Shown: positions 1 through 9,186 of the stretch, one piece after another | Layout of the letters: every line of letters begins with the position of its first letter | How positions within the stretch are numbered: position 1 is the first letter of the stretch | Assembly: GCF_020782875.1 (NCBI RefSeq) | Contig: NZ_JAJGBN010000007.1 | Span: 62,001 to 126,000 of the forward strand | Direction of reading: 5' to 3' | Source: Allomuricauda sp. M10 | GTDB taxonomy: Bacteria; Bacteroidota; Bacteroidia; Flavobacteriales; Flavobacteriaceae | DNA length: 64,000 nt | Position numbers and translations under genes: made by a program | Notes under the pieces: generated by a model | What the model saw: the letters and a program-made list of their open reading frames with translations, nothing else | Told to the model about the DNA's origin: nothing | The model's database searches: none

Positions 1-47
1 AGGGTTCAACAGATGATAAATGACGTCTCTACCAAAATAGTACAAAA

Positions 48-275
48 ATGAAATGTAGAAAACTTTGTGGGCAAATGACACCGATTGATGTTTTTCTGTC
101 GATGCTACTTATCGTAATGTGGGCCTATTTTATTATTTGGGAGTTGGACATCAGCGGATTGGATGGGGCAGTAAGAAAAAAACTTGTTCGGTTTGACTTG
201 ATCCTCATGCCCAGTTATATAATGGTGACGCTGGTGGTTGTCTGGATTGTGTGTATTAAAAAGCGAAAACGATAA
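48..275 (+). CDS. small two-helix membrane protein, hypothetical
   Basis: This 75-residue protein is not from a family I recognise. Two hydrophobic stretches are visible, at about residues 13-32 and 50-70, with a charged link between them and a basic C-terminus (KKRKR), so it is probably an inner-membrane protein with two transmembrane helices. The ATG at 48 follows an A-rich stretch but has no clear ribosome binding site. The next gene starts 15 bases after the stop, so the two may be co-transcribed. It may belong to a longer operon cut by the window start. Function unknown. Confidence 0.5.
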   Translation: MKCRKLCGQMTPIDVFLSMLLIVMWAYFIIWELDISGLDGAVRKKLVRFDLILMPSYIMVTLVVVWIVCIKKRKR

Positions 276-290
276 CAGGAAGTCTTGGCC

Positions 291-689
291 ATGAAATGTA
301 TTGAATTGAACAGCGTAGGTGATTTTGATCGGTGGGATCAAGCCAAATTGGATGAGTTAAGGAATTTGGGAAAGAACCAGTCCGGACCGGACAATGTCAT
401 TTATCAAAATCAATCCTATAAACTTAGCTTTTTTGGGCTTGAACCATATGAAAGACTACCTTTTAGGATCATGAGAAACAGTTTTGATCTCATATGTCTG
501 TCAGGAGGGTTGGCCATTTCCAGTTTCTCCAATGGGGGAATATCCCTGATCATGTATGACAAAGGGGAGCATGTACACCATACTTTGGGGACCAAGGAAT
601 ATATCCATGATGTTCAGAACATTGGTAGAAAACCCTTGGTCATGGCAATAATAGAATATAGTGCGGACCAGGAGTTGGTAGAGATATAG
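291..689 (+). CDS. cupin-like hypothetical protein
   Basis: A soluble protein of 132 residues when started at the ATG at 291; a TTG at 285 is also in frame but less likely. Alternating short hydrophobic strands separated by turns, a histidine pair near residue 95 (EHVHH) and a C-terminal strand (LVMAIIEYS) suggest a small beta-barrel of the cupin type, as in mannose-6-phosphate-isomerase-like or regulator-linked cupins. No signal peptide is visible, so it is probably cytoplasmic. It lies directly after the small membrane-protein gene on the same strand. The cupin call rests on strand pattern only and no ligand can be inferred. Confidence 0.5.
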   Translation: MKCIELNSVGDFDRWDQAKLDELRNLGKNQSGPDNVIYQNQSYKLSFFGLEPYERLPFRIMRNSFDLICLSGGLAISSFSNGGISLIMYDKGEHVHHTLGTKEYIHDVQNIGRKPLVMAIIEYSADQELVEI

Positions 690-882
690 GCTCATGGTAC
701 TACCGATCAAGACCAAAAAAACCAGATACTTGTCAATCTTTGGTACTGGTAAAGGCAAGGTGCTATTTAAAAGATATTTACACCATTTTGCTTGGGGATT
801 GTCCAGACTTTACTGATTAAGTCAATAGAATCATCGGCTTTAAACGAATGATCGGGCAAACACCCACTCAGTTCTTTACCGG

Positions 883-1164
883 TCACTGCAAACTATCAAA
901 AACCCCGGTAAGGATCTCGGTCAATTTATCCTCATAAACAGGTTTTACCACATATCCGGTGAGTTCCTCAAACTCCTGTGCCCGTTTTAGGTCGTTGGAA
1001 TCGTTGGAGGAGGTGACCATAAAAAGGTTCACATGTTCATTGGGCAACTGAGGCTTCAGTTTTTTGAACTCGGCCAAAAAGCCCCACCCATCCAAAAAAG
1101 TATGTTGGAAATCTTTTTTTTCGAAAATGCCCCTTTTGGGAGAAATGCTTGCTCCTAATATGTT
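883..1164 (-). pseudogene. truncated response-regulator receiver domain
   Basis: The reading frame contains LDGWGFLAEFKKLKPQL, then MVTSS, then GYVVKPV, which match the second half of the single-domain CheY-like regulators common in Flavobacteria (MDGW.F..EF, the Thr/Ser strand, and the conserved Lys-Pro). The first half, with the acidic pocket and the phospho-acceptor Asp, is missing: the open frame continues upstream to about 1164 but reads unrelated residues before a stop. No ATG is suitable; only a TTG at 1095 could start a 70-residue product. I read it as a decayed 3' remnant. A short functional gene with a non-ATG start cannot be excluded but would lack the phosphorylation site. Confidence 0.6.
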
Positions 1165-1236
1165 TCAGTACCTTGATCCATCGGCATAATATATAATTCC
1201 TTAATATTGATTAAGTGGTAAATGATAGCAAAACAT

Positions 1237-1244
1237 TATTTTTG
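1237..1244 (+). promoter_or_regulatory. candidate -7 promoter element
   Basis: TATTTTTG fits the Bacteroidota -7 consensus TAnnTTTG and lies 30 bases before the ATG of the Crp/Fnr-type gene. The nearest TTG that could be a -33 element (1207-1209) is 27 bases away, longer than the usual 17-23, so the promoter call is tentative. Confidence 0.35.
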
Positions 1245-1273
1245 AAGGAATACTATTTATGCTGTAAGAAAAT

Positions 1274-1879
1274 ATGATTGCCAAGCCAAACCCAGAGAAA
1301 AACCTTTTCGTTCTTTTTTATCTTAATTCCATTTATCCACTCGGGTCCGGGATAAAATCCTATCTATCCGGAAAAATAAAGAGCTGTTCCTTTGCCAAGA
1401 ATGAGATGGTTAGTAATAAAGGCGAGGTATGCAATAGACTCTACTTTATCAAAACGGGTATGGTAAGAGGGTATTTTAAAAGTGACTCTGCCGAAATTAC
1501 CACATGGATCGATAGTGAGAATGAAGTGTTTACTTCCATTACCGGTTTTTTTAGGAACGAGCCTACCAAAGAGTACATTCAAAGTCTAGAAGAAACCCAC
1601 TGCGATTATTTGGAGTACGAGGACTACAAGTACTGTCTCAACAATTTTGCCGAAATGCGGCAGATCAACAGGATATTACTTGAGGAGTACTATATGCTGG
1701 CAGAACATAGGGTGTATTTGGCAAGAATCCCCAATGCAGGAAACCGCTTGAATTTTTTTATTGAAAACCTCAACCCACACATCATCAATAGAATACCAAA
1801 AAAATATTTGGCTTCTTACCTGGCTATGAGGCCAGAGACCTTATCTCGGTTATTGAAAGAAAAGAAAATTATAGCATAA
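1274..1879 (+). CDS. Crp/Fnr-family transcriptional regulator
   Basis: A 201-residue protein with the layout of Bacteroidota Crp/Fnr-like regulators. An N-terminal cyclic-nucleotide-binding-type beta-roll (about residues 25-120) includes the typical CNRLYFIKTGMVRGYF strand and the TTWIDSENEVFTS turn. A long dimerisation helix (about 125-150) follows, then a C-terminal helix-turn-helix around IPKKYLASYLAMRPETLSRL. The Arg and Glu that bind cAMP phosphate are not evident, which is normal for this subgroup, so the ligand is unknown. The gene stands alone, with a candidate -7 element 30 bases upstream and a 476-base gap after it. Its target cannot be told from the sequence. Confidence 0.85.
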   Translation: MIAKPNPEKNLFVLFYLNSIYPLGSGIKSYLSGKIKSCSFAKNEMVSNKGEVCNRLYFIKTGMVRGYFKSDSAEITTWIDSENEVFTSITGFFRNEPTKEYIQSLEETHCDYLEYEDYKYCLNNFAEMRQINRILLEEYYMLAEHRVYLARIPNAGNRLNFFIENLNPHIINRIPKKYLASYLAMRPETLSRLLKEKKIIA

Positions 1880-2355
1880 GATCTATCTGTTTCCAAAACG
1901 GTTGGTACTAAAATAATTTGTCCTGCTGATATCCGTACTGCACTGATTGATATGGATATATTGGAAGAATATCCTTCTTTTTTGTAAGAAAATAACCTAA
2001 AATTGATTTTTGTCAATTCTCCGAAAGATTTCTTGAAATAAGACGCATATGCCCCCGTTTCTTAAACAACGAATAGGAAAAGAACTACATTTTATTTTTT
2101 ATAAAGTAGGAGAAGTTCCATCCAAGTAAAAAAGAAACAATTAAAAGATTCCCTTGTCATGAAAGAAATCTACTAAACACTCCCGAGTAAACTATCACAG
2201 GCTTATTGAACGGATTCCTGGTCAGAAATGACGTTTTGGGCATCCATGAAAATTGCTGCCCATTGGGCGGCCTGACCGTTCCATGCCTTTTTTGGGCTGA
2301 AGGAAAATGCAAAAGCAAATCACTTTTTAACCAATAAATAAAAATCAACAAAACA
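1880..2355. other. intergenic region, no gene seen
   Basis: This stretch between the Crp/Fnr-type gene and the surface-protein operon has stops in all frames and no convincing coding sequence. A short arm pair GAAG/CTTC followed by TTTTTT near 1960-1985 could terminate the regulator transcript weakly. The promoter of the downstream operon should lie here, but I see no good TAnnTTTG box. Confidence 0.5.
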
Positions 2356-2904
2356 ATGAAAAATCAAGTTAACAGGAAATCTTCATCCTTTTTTTTGATG
2401 CTGATCATCCTATTTGTTACCAGAACTATGGCGCAATCCAATGAATTGGTTGTCATCGATTCCAACTATTCCCAAAAACAACAAGTACTCGATCGTTTGG
2501 CATCGGGGATACCTGTTTTTGAAGTTGATGCGTCCAAAAATCCTTGGGAGTCCATTAGGGAATATTTGGAACGGAACCGTGAGGTGCTGACCCTTCATTT
2601 ATTTGCCAATTCGGGCCATGGATCCTTGGAACTTTCCAATATATCTTATGATTCTGCCAAGGTGGATGAAGAGTTCGAACTTTCCATGTTGGAGGGGCTA
2701 TACCAAGGAACAAACATTCAACTCCTTATTTATGATTGTACACTGGGTTCGGACATTGAAGGCCTTTCATTGATCCAAAAAATAAGTGAGAAATCCTATT
2801 TCAACATAGCCGTGCCTACAAACTGCAGCTCGGTTTTTAGTACCGACGTGGACTTTGATCATACCACAATGAACCAACCAGTCAATAATTCAATATTTAA
2901 ATAG
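2356..2904 (+). CDS. stand-alone DUF4347 domain protein, exported
   Basis: A 182-residue protein with a signal peptide (hydrophobic residues 11-25, cleavage likely after TMAQ). The mature part matches DUF4347: the VVIDSN start, a GIPVFEVDAS strand, then helix and LHLFANSGHGSLEL, which resembles the LHIVSHG.G.L.LG signature. DUF4347 normally forms the N-terminal module of very large calcium-binding or cadherin-type surface proteins; here it is a separate gene, and the next gene, 11 bases later, is such a giant protein. In the signature the usual Ser-His-Gly reads Ser-Gly-His-Gly. It probably acts outside the inner membrane with the adhesin. The DUF has no established function. Confidence 0.75.
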   Translation: MKNQVNRKSSSFFLMLIILFVTRTMAQSNELVVIDSNYSQKQQVLDRLASGIPVFEVDASKNPWESIREYLERNREVLTLHLFANSGHGSLELSNISYDSAKVDEEFELSMLEGLYQGTNIQLLIYDCTLGSDIEGLSLIQKISEKSYFNIAVPTNCSSVFSTDVDFDHTTMNQPVNNSIFK

Positions 2905-2915
2905 AGCTACCAGCC

Positions 2916-5900
2916 ATGAAACAAACCATAACAAATACCTTATCATTCTTTTTGTTATTTCTTCTGTTTGGAGCCGTAAAGGCCCAAACCGTGGATATGA
3001 CCGTAAAACAGGGACCCAATGTGGATGTCATGGTAACTGTTGGTTCGGCCAATGTGGATCTTTCCACGTTTGAGGCCGATCTTGAACAGGCCATGCACCT
3101 TAAGGGAATTCCTTTGGGAAAACTCCGTGTGGAAGCTTTTCAAAGAAGCTCCATTTCTTCCGATCAAGCCGATGCCAGCGATATTTTCAATAGCTGGAAC
3201 ATTATGGATTTTAATGGAGCCGAACCCCCAAATGCCCATAACTACTTAGGCAGTGCTGGTGGCGGTGCTTATTCAGGTCCTTACTTTTCCTTTGATTCAG
3301 GAACAAACCAGATCCTGGCAGATCCAGTGGCTCGAAATTCGGGCAACTATGGCGTGGCCATGTACGATCCAACAGGAGATGTTTCCGATGGGACCATTTC
3401 CGCAACCTTCGGACTTTCAGGGGCACCCTACACACATGCAGAAGTTGGTTTCATTTTCAAGAAAGTGGACAACAACAATTTTTACGCCTACATTATCGAT
3501 AACCATACGGCGTGCGGTAACCTTATGAACTATGCGCCAGGGGATGGGTATCCTGCAGAGGCGATCCTTAAACGGGAAAATGGGGTGACCACCATTTTGG
3601 CAGTGAACACCAATAGTGGTAGAACCGGTACGGCAACTTACGGTTGGGATGAAAATAGGGCTGATATGTTCTCCGCATTCTATAACGGACAGCAGATTGA
3701 TTTTAAAATAGAAATGTCGGGTAATGATATCAAGATTTCTCGACGGGGAGGTGGAGGCAATGCCGGCACCGATTGGATCGAAGCTTTTGATATAACGGAT
3801 ACAACCTTTTCTTCCGGAAGTTATGGCTTTTATGTACACGAACAGCAAAATGCCTATTTCAAGGATATCAACATAGAAAAACTGGAGCTGCGTGCCTTTA
3901 AGGATGTTTTGCGCGAACCGCAATGGAGAAACAGTGCGTTGAGATTCAACGTAAACCTGGACGATATAGAGGTAGCTGATTTTGATGTGGATACCGATCT
4001 TTCCGAAATCTTGATGCGAACCATCAATGAGGATATCCATTACATCGGCTGGGGAACCAATGCCAATGAGACACAGTTTGAACGGTTTATTACCCAAAAC
4101 AACAGTCAAGGAACCTTTATTAACAGGGATGCTGGTAGTTGGTCCACTTGGATAGACGATATGGCCCAATACATTTACGAACAATATCAATTTGGTACAG
4201 TGAGTGCCGGGGAGTTCTTTATTGCGGGTACTTCTGTAGAGATCGATGTGGATCCAGCACAGTTGAAGAACAATACGGCAAATGCAAGTTACCCAAGCGG
4301 ACGCTGGAAGATCACCCATGACGAGACTTATTTTCAGAACAACACGGGGCGTGTTTCTTGGAGCGGACTCTACTTGGAAGATGTGCCCGAGTATTATGAA
4401 AAGCCTGGTAAGTATACCTTCACTTTTGAAGAAATGCCCACGGCACCAACTACCTTGTATTTCCATCGTAGGCCAGTGGCAAGTTTCACTTATAGCAGTG
4501 CCACAGGTTTTATCAACAATACCTCCTACGATTTGGATGGTGGTTCCAATAATGGGATTAACCAATCCGAATGGAAATGGAAAGCTGTTGACGCTGCTTC
4601 CACCAACGATTGGGTTGATGGCCAATTTGATAAGAACGCTGTTTCCGATGGTCAATATTTAGTAATGCTAAGGGTCCAGGATCATCAGGGTACCTGGAGT
4701 AGTCCTACCAGTATCTATGTAGAAAAGACATCAGGTGCTGGTGGCAGTACCGACCTGCCCATTGCCCAGTTCAACATACAACCGGATTTGATCAATACCT
4801 ATACCGGGAACATGACCATTGCCATTGAGGACAACTCGGTTGATCCTTATGGAAGAACCTTGTCCACCCAAGAATGGATCGTGACTCAACGAACTTATGA
4901 TGGTGACGGTGACCCAACAGATACCCAGATTTACAACGCTTCGACCCCGATGACTGATTTCTCGGCATATAATAACCTATCCGCGGATTATATCATCAGT
5001 TTGCGTACCCAGACTGATACAGGGGTTTGGTCAGAACCGTTCTACCGAACGCTTACCATTGTTGATGATAATACCTTGCCGACCATTACGGCAAATCCAT
5101 CCAGCGGAAACTTGGATACCAATACCGATATCCAACTGGTTTTTCAGGATGAGAATGGAGGTAGTGGTTTTGATGTACAGCGTTTTGCAAAAGTGCAAAG
5201 TGCCACGCCGCCGGCAACGGACAATGCGGCTTGGACCTCATGGAGCAATAGCCAATCCAAAACGACTTCATTCAATTCTGGAGGTTCAGGATGGTATATC
5301 CACGCTGAGGTCATGGACAATGCAGGTAATGTGGGTACGGCCACTTTTGGACCTTATGATATTACCTTGGTGGTAAGCGCCGATGACGACTTGGCCATTT
5401 TGGATGAAGATACAGTATCGGACCCCATTGATGTACTCTACAACGACGTGTACGATACCGGTGTTACCCCAACAGTGACCATCACGGTACAAGGAACCAA
5501 GGGGACTGCCGTGGTCAACGGAAGCAATCAAGTAGTATATACTCCCGACTCCAACAAAAATGGCACCGATACTGTCACTTATGAACTGGACGATCAAGGC
5601 CAAAAGGTAACGGCCAACATCACGCTTTCCATTCTTCCTGCGGATGATGCCCCCGTGGCAAATGCGGATAGCTTCAATTTGGATGAAAACGCAACGTTGA
5701 ACGAGGATGTTTCCACCAATGATGTTGAGATTGATGGGGATGATTTGGTATACCACATTATTACGAACCCATCTCATGCCGCATCGTTTACGTTTAATGC
5801 TGATGGTACTTTTTCCTATGAGCATGATGGTGACGAGTCAGGAACGGACAGTTTCACCTATAATTTTGAGGATGCCGTTTCCTTCTCTGGAACCGTAACG

Positions 5901-7757
5901 GTTTCCTTTAGTATCAACAATGTGAATGATGCGCCTCAGGGAGGTAATATTACTTTGGATGTGATTCAAGATATAGGATATGGCTTTGCTGTAAGCGATT
6001 TCACTTTTGCTGATGATGACCCCAGTGATGCATTTAACGGAATCCAGATTATTTCGCTTCCCTCCAAAGGAACATTGACATATAATGGTAACCCCGTATC
6101 GGTCAATGATATGATTGATGATGTGACCTTATTGGTATATACCACGGAAAGTGGCGAATTTGGGGAAAGCTACACTTCCTTTTCATTTAAAGTGAAAGAT
6201 GGGGACGATGCATTGAGCAGCACTACCTATAGTGCAAATATTACAGCGGCCCAAGATACCGATGGTGATGGAATCCCGGATGATTCTGACGACGATGATG
6301 ATAATGACGGTACTTTGGACATCAATGACGATTTCCCAAAAGACCCCACCGAGGATACCGATACCGATGGTGACGGGACTGGTGACAATGCCGATGATGA
6401 CGATGACAATGACGGCACTCCGGATAACGAGGATGCCTTCCCGCTAGATGATTCGGAGGATACCGACACCGATGGGGACGGGACTGGCGATAATGCCGAT
6501 GACGACGATGACAATGACGGCACTCCGGATAACGAGGATGCCTTCCCGCTAGATGATTCGGAGGATACCGACACCGATGGGGACGGGACTGGTGACAACG
6601 CCGATGACGACGATGACAATGACGGCACTCCGGATAACGAGGATGCCTTCCCGTTAGATGATTCGGAGGATACCGACACGGATGGAGACGGAACCGGGGA
6701 CAATGCCGATGACGACGATGACAATGACGGCACTCCGGATAACGAGGATGCCTTCCCGCTAGATGATTCGGAGGATACCGATACCGATGGGGACGGAACT
6801 GGCGATAACGCCGATGACGACGATGACAATGACGGCACTCCGGATAACGAGGATGCCTTCCCGCTAGATGATTCGGAGGATACCGATACCGATGGTGACG
6901 GCACTGGTGACAACGCCGATGACGACGATGACAATGACGGCACTCCGGATAATGAGGATGCCTTCCCGCTAGATGATTCGGAGGATTCCGACACGGATGG
7001 TGACGGTACTGGGGACAATGCGGACAACGATGCCGATAACGATGGGGTGCCCGATGATGAGGATGCCTTTCCAACGGACCCCAATGAAAGTGCCGATGTT
7101 GATGGTGACGGAATTGGTGACAACGCCGATAATGATGATGATAATGATGGAGTGGAAGACGTGGACAATGATGGTGATGGTCTTGGAGATAATGTGGACA
7201 ACGATGACGACAACGATGGCATACCTGACAACGAAGATGCCTTTCCAACAGATGCAGGAGAGGATACCGATACGGACGGTGACGGCATAGGGAACAATGC
7301 AGATGATGATGATGATGGCGACGGTTACTCCGATGAAGTGGAACTGGACGAGGGCACGGACCCGACGGATGCTTCAAGTACTCCTGTCGATACGGACGGT
7401 GATGGTATACCCGATAGTTTGGATGACGATGATGACAATGATGGGGTTGCGGACAGGGACGATGCATTCCCAACCAGCGAGGAGCCTTCTTTGGTGCCGG
7501 CCCAGGCCTTCACGCCCAACGGGGATGGCAACAACGATACTTGGATTATTCCGGGGATCGATAATTACCCTAACAACGTGGTGAAAGTGTACAACCGATG
7601 GGGGCATGAGGTGTTCGCCACCAGATCGTACCGCAACGATTGGGGAGGATTCTACAAAAGCAGGAATGAAAAGCTCCCTGCAGGATCTTATCTGTACATC
7701 ATCGACCTGGGCAATGGTAGTGCACCGTTACAGGGCTGGATCTTCATCAACTATTAA
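2916..7757 (+). CDS. giant T9SS-exported adhesin with cadherin-like and TSP3 repeats
   Basis: This 1613-residue surface protein has a signal peptide (residues 1-24, ending VKAQ). Residues about 85-320 look like a lectin/LamG-type beta-sandwich. Residues about 500-800 hold beta-rich immunoglobulin-like modules (for example the strand ending VMLRVQDHQGTWSSP). Two cadherin/VCBS-like modules follow (about 820-1020, with DEDTVSDPIDVLYNDV and ENATLNEDVSTNDVE). Residues about 1110-1520 are acidic thrombospondin type 3 repeats (DTDGDG.GDNADDDDDNDG), which bind calcium in known proteins. The last 90 residues (FTPNGDGNNDTW, VKVYNRWG, LPAGSYLYIIDL) are the gliding-associated type B C-terminal signal of the type IX secretion system. 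The gene sits between the DUF4347 gene and a PorP/SprF-like gene, the usual partner of type B cargo. A role in adhesion or surface organisation is inferred. Confidence 0.9.
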   Translation: MKQTITNTLSFFLLFLLFGAVKAQTVDMTVKQGPNVDVMVTVGSANVDLSTFEADLEQAMHLKGIPLGKLRVEAFQRSSISSDQADASDIFNSWNIMDFNGAEPPNAHNYLGSAGGGAYSGPYFSFDSGTNQILADPVARNSGNYGVAMYDPTGDVSDGTISATFGLSGAPYTHAEVGFIFKKVDNNNFYAYIIDNHTACGNLMNYAPGDGYPAEAILKRENGVTTILAVNTNSGRTGTATYGWDENRADMFSAFYNGQQIDFKIEMSGNDIKISRRGGGGNAGTDWIEAFDITDTTFSSGSYGFYVHEQQNAYFKDINIEKLELRAFKDVLREPQWRNSALRFNVNLDDIEVADFDVDTDLSEILMRTINEDIHYIGWGTNANETQFERFITQNNSQGTFINRDAGSWSTWIDDMAQYIYEQYQFGTVSAGEFFIAGTSVEIDVDPAQLKNNTANASYPSGRWKITHDETYFQNNTGRVSWSGLYLEDVPEYYEKPGKYTFTFEEMPTAPTTLYFHRRPVASFTYSSATGFINNTSYDLDGGSNNGINQSEWKWKAVDAASTNDWVDGQFDKNAVSDGQYLVMLRVQDHQGTWSSPTSIYVEKTSGAGGSTDLPIAQFNIQPDLINTYTGNMTIAIEDNSVDPYGRTLSTQEWIVTQRTYDGDGDPTDTQIYNASTPMTDFSAYNNLSADYIISLRTQTDTGVWSEPFYRTLTIVDDNTLPTITANPSSGNLDTNTDIQLVFQDENGGSGFDVQRFAKVQSATPPATDNAAWTSWSNSQSKTTSFNSGGSGWYIHAEVMDNAGNVGTATFGPYDITLVVSADDDLAILDEDTVSDPIDVLYNDVYDTGVTPTVTITVQGTKGTAVVNGSNQVVYTPDSNKNGTDTVTYELDDQGQKVTANITLSILPADDAPVANADSFNLDENATLNEDVSTNDVEIDGDDLVYHIITNPSHAASFTFNADGTFSYEHDGDESGTDSFTYNFEDAVSFSGTVTVSFSINNVNDAPQGGNITLDVIQDIGYGFAVSDFTFADDDPSDAFNGIQIISLPSKGTLTYNGNPVSVNDMIDDVTLLVYTTESGEFGESYTSFSFKVKDGDDALSSTTYSANITAAQDTDGDGIPDDSDDDDDNDGTLDINDDFPKDPTEDTDTDGDGTGDNADDDDDNDGTPDNEDAFPLDDSEDTDTDGDGTGDNADDDDDNDGTPDNEDAFPLDDSEDTDTDGDGTGDNADDDDDNDGTPDNEDAFPLDDSEDTDTDGDGTGDNADDDDDNDGTPDNEDAFPLDDSEDTDTDGDGTGDNADDDDDNDGTPDNEDAFPLDDSEDTDTDGDGTGDNADDDDDNDGTPDNEDAFPLDDSEDSDTDGDGTGDNADNDADNDGVPDDEDAFPTDPNESADVDGDGIGDNADNDDDNDGVEDVDNDGDGLGDNVDNDDDNDGIPDNEDAFPTDAGEDTDTDGDGIGNNADDDDDGDGYSDEVELDEGTDPTDASSTPVDTDGDGIPDSLDDDDDNDGVADRDDAFPTSEEPSLVPAQAFTPNGDGNNDTWIIPGIDNYPNNVVKVYNRWGHEVFATRSYRNDWGGFYKSRNEKLPAGSYLYIIDLGNGSAPLQGWIFINY
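6351..6980 (+). repeat. six tandem 105-bp units coding thrombospondin type 3 repeats
   Basis: Units begin at 6351, 6456, 6561, 6666, 6771 and 6876, each exactly 105 bp (35 codons), beginning with GAGGATACCGA and coding EDTDTDGDGTGDN... to ...NEDAFPLDDS. A diverged seventh unit starts at 6981. Units differ mainly at third codon positions, which points to recent duplication or gene conversion. Further, more diverged TSP3 units continue to about 7460. Confidence 0.95.
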
Positions 7758-7787
7758 AAACCAACACAACAAAAACCTATCAAGATC

Positions 7788-8678
7788 ATGAATACAATAT
7801 ATAGAATCACAATACTGGCCATGGCATTGGTACTTTCGGTATCGGCAAAGGCACAACAGGACCCGAACTATACCTTTTATAGGTATAACATGAACATCTA
7901 CAACCCCGCCTTTGCTGGCAGCTCGGAGGGGGCGGAGCTCTCGTTGGGCATCAGGAGTCAGTGGGCCGGGGTGGAAGGCGCCCCGGAGAGCCAGAGTGCC
8001 ATATTCGGGATGCCCGTGGGCAGGAAACTGGGGCTTGGGGTTTCCATCCTGAACGACAAAACCTTTATCGAAAGGCAGACTTGGGTGGCCATCGATGTGT
8101 CCTACCACATACAGTTGGATGAGGATCACACATTGTACTTTGGTATTAAGGGGAGTGCGAACTCCTATGATGCCAATACCGATGGACTGATTACCTACGG
8201 AGTGGGGCAAGATGGAGCACTTGTAGGCTACGAGAGCCGTTTCACCCCCAATGTAGGAGCAGGGGCGTTCCTGAAGCACGACAGGTACTTCGTGTCGTTG
8301 TCTGCACCGAAATTGTTGACCCCCGACCGCTTGCAGGAACGGGACGGCAATGCCTATTTGGGCGTGGACCGCATGCACGCTTACCTGAGCGGTGGGTACA
8401 CTTTTCTCCTCGGCAAGACCCTAGATTTGAAGACCATGGGAATGTTCCGCTATGTGGACGCCTCACCGGTGTCGGTGGAACTAACCAGCCTCTTGGATTT
8501 CGGGGAGCGGTTCGAGTTTGGTGCCTCTTACCGTTTCGAGGAAAGTGTCAGTGGATTGGTGCTTTTCAAGATCAGCAATGGCCTGAACATAGGGTATGCC
8601 TATGAAACGGCATTGCAGAGTCCCATTGACGGGCTGGACAACAATACCCACGAGTTGTTCATGAGGATGAGTCTGTAG
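7788..8678 (+). CDS. PorP/SprF-like type IX secretion membrane protein
   Basis: A 296-residue outer-membrane protein of the PorP/SprF family. A signal peptide (residues 1-22, ending AKAQ) is followed by the family opening QDPNYTFYRYNMNIYNPAFAGS and the GIRSQWAGVEGAP.S motif. Alternating beta strands follow throughout, with a C-terminal ELFMRMSL strand. Family members occur next to genes for type B C-terminal-domain proteins and are needed for attaching or exporting that cargo. Here the gene follows the adhesin by 30 bases, so it is most likely dedicated to it. A terminator lies 42 bases after the stop. Length is normal for the family (about 300). Confidence 0.9.
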   Translation: MNTIYRITILAMALVLSVSAKAQQDPNYTFYRYNMNIYNPAFAGSSEGAELSLGIRSQWAGVEGAPESQSAIFGMPVGRKLGLGVSILNDKTFIERQTWVAIDVSYHIQLDEDHTLYFGIKGSANSYDANTDGLITYGVGQDGALVGYESRFTPNVGAGAFLKHDRYFVSLSAPKLLTPDRLQERDGNAYLGVDRMHAYLSGGYTFLLGKTLDLKTMGMFRYVDASPVSVELTSLLDFGERFEFGASYRFEESVSGLVLFKISNGLNIGYAYETALQSPIDGLDNNTHELFMRMSL

Positions 8679-8720
8679 TATTTTTAGAATTCGATGGTTA
8701 AAACATATAATTTTTTGGTT

Positions 8721-8750
8721 AAAGCCCCTTATTTGAGGGGCTTTCCCTTA
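8721..8750 (+). terminator. rho-independent terminator after the surface-protein operon
   Basis: AAAGCCCCT and AGGGGCTTT form a perfect 9-bp stem with a 6-base loop (8721-8744), followed by a short pyrimidine run (CCCTTAT). It lies just after the PorP/SprF-like gene and should end the DUF4347-adhesin-PorP transcript. Confidence 0.8.
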
Positions 8751-9186
8751 TCTATTATTATGGTTAAGGCTTTAAACGGTTTTTATGTACATCGTCCCGA
8801 TTCATAATTTTTAAATGATACAGCCCGCCAAATTCAAACAGAATCCAATAAGGCAATCAATTGTAAATTTTAGGGTTTAAGCATATTTTTTTTATGTGAT
8901 AATATGCTATCATATACTACATTCCAAACAAGAAATTTAAGATTGGCAGTCCACGGGCTGCTGGTTTTAAGTCATTTATAAGCGTTGTCCAAGCGTAGTC
9001 GGTCAAGTAAAAGGATAGGTGTCCGCATTATAAGGGTCTTATAATTTGTTTCTCATTTTTCAATCGGGGGTTTCAAGTTTTAAATGCAATGGCTATAGGG
9101 ATAATGCTTATTTTAGTTATCCGATACATGGGAAGAATCCTTTATTTCGAATATAATCCGTCAACTAATTTTTTAAAAATTCGACC
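8751..9186. other. intergenic region with one inverted repeat
   Basis: No coding sequence is supported here. AGCATAT at 8880-8886 and ATATGCT at 8902-8908 form an inverted repeat with a T-rich spacer; it could be an operator or a weak hairpin. The promoter of the formylglycine-generating-enzyme gene should be in the second half. Confidence 0.45.

Noticed and set aside
1207..1244. Full -33/-7 promoter pair before the Crp/Fnr-type gene
   Set aside because: The TTG and TATTTTTG are 27 bases apart, longer than the accepted spacing, so only the -7 element was listed as a candidate.
3417..4655. 412-codon minus-strand open frame inside the adhesin gene
   Set aside because: No recognisable domain, no start context, and fully within a well-supported plus-strand gene.
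6351..6980. Regular tandem repeat considered as a CRISPR array
   Set aside because: Units are contiguous 105-bp coding repeats with no variable spacers and stay in one reading frame.
6227..7473. Long minus-strand open frames of 356 and 383 codons opposite the TSP3 region
   Set aside because: They come from the 105-bp repeat; the plus-strand frame codes a clear secreted adhesin, and the minus-strand products are low-complexity Ser/Pro or His/Arg/Pro strings.
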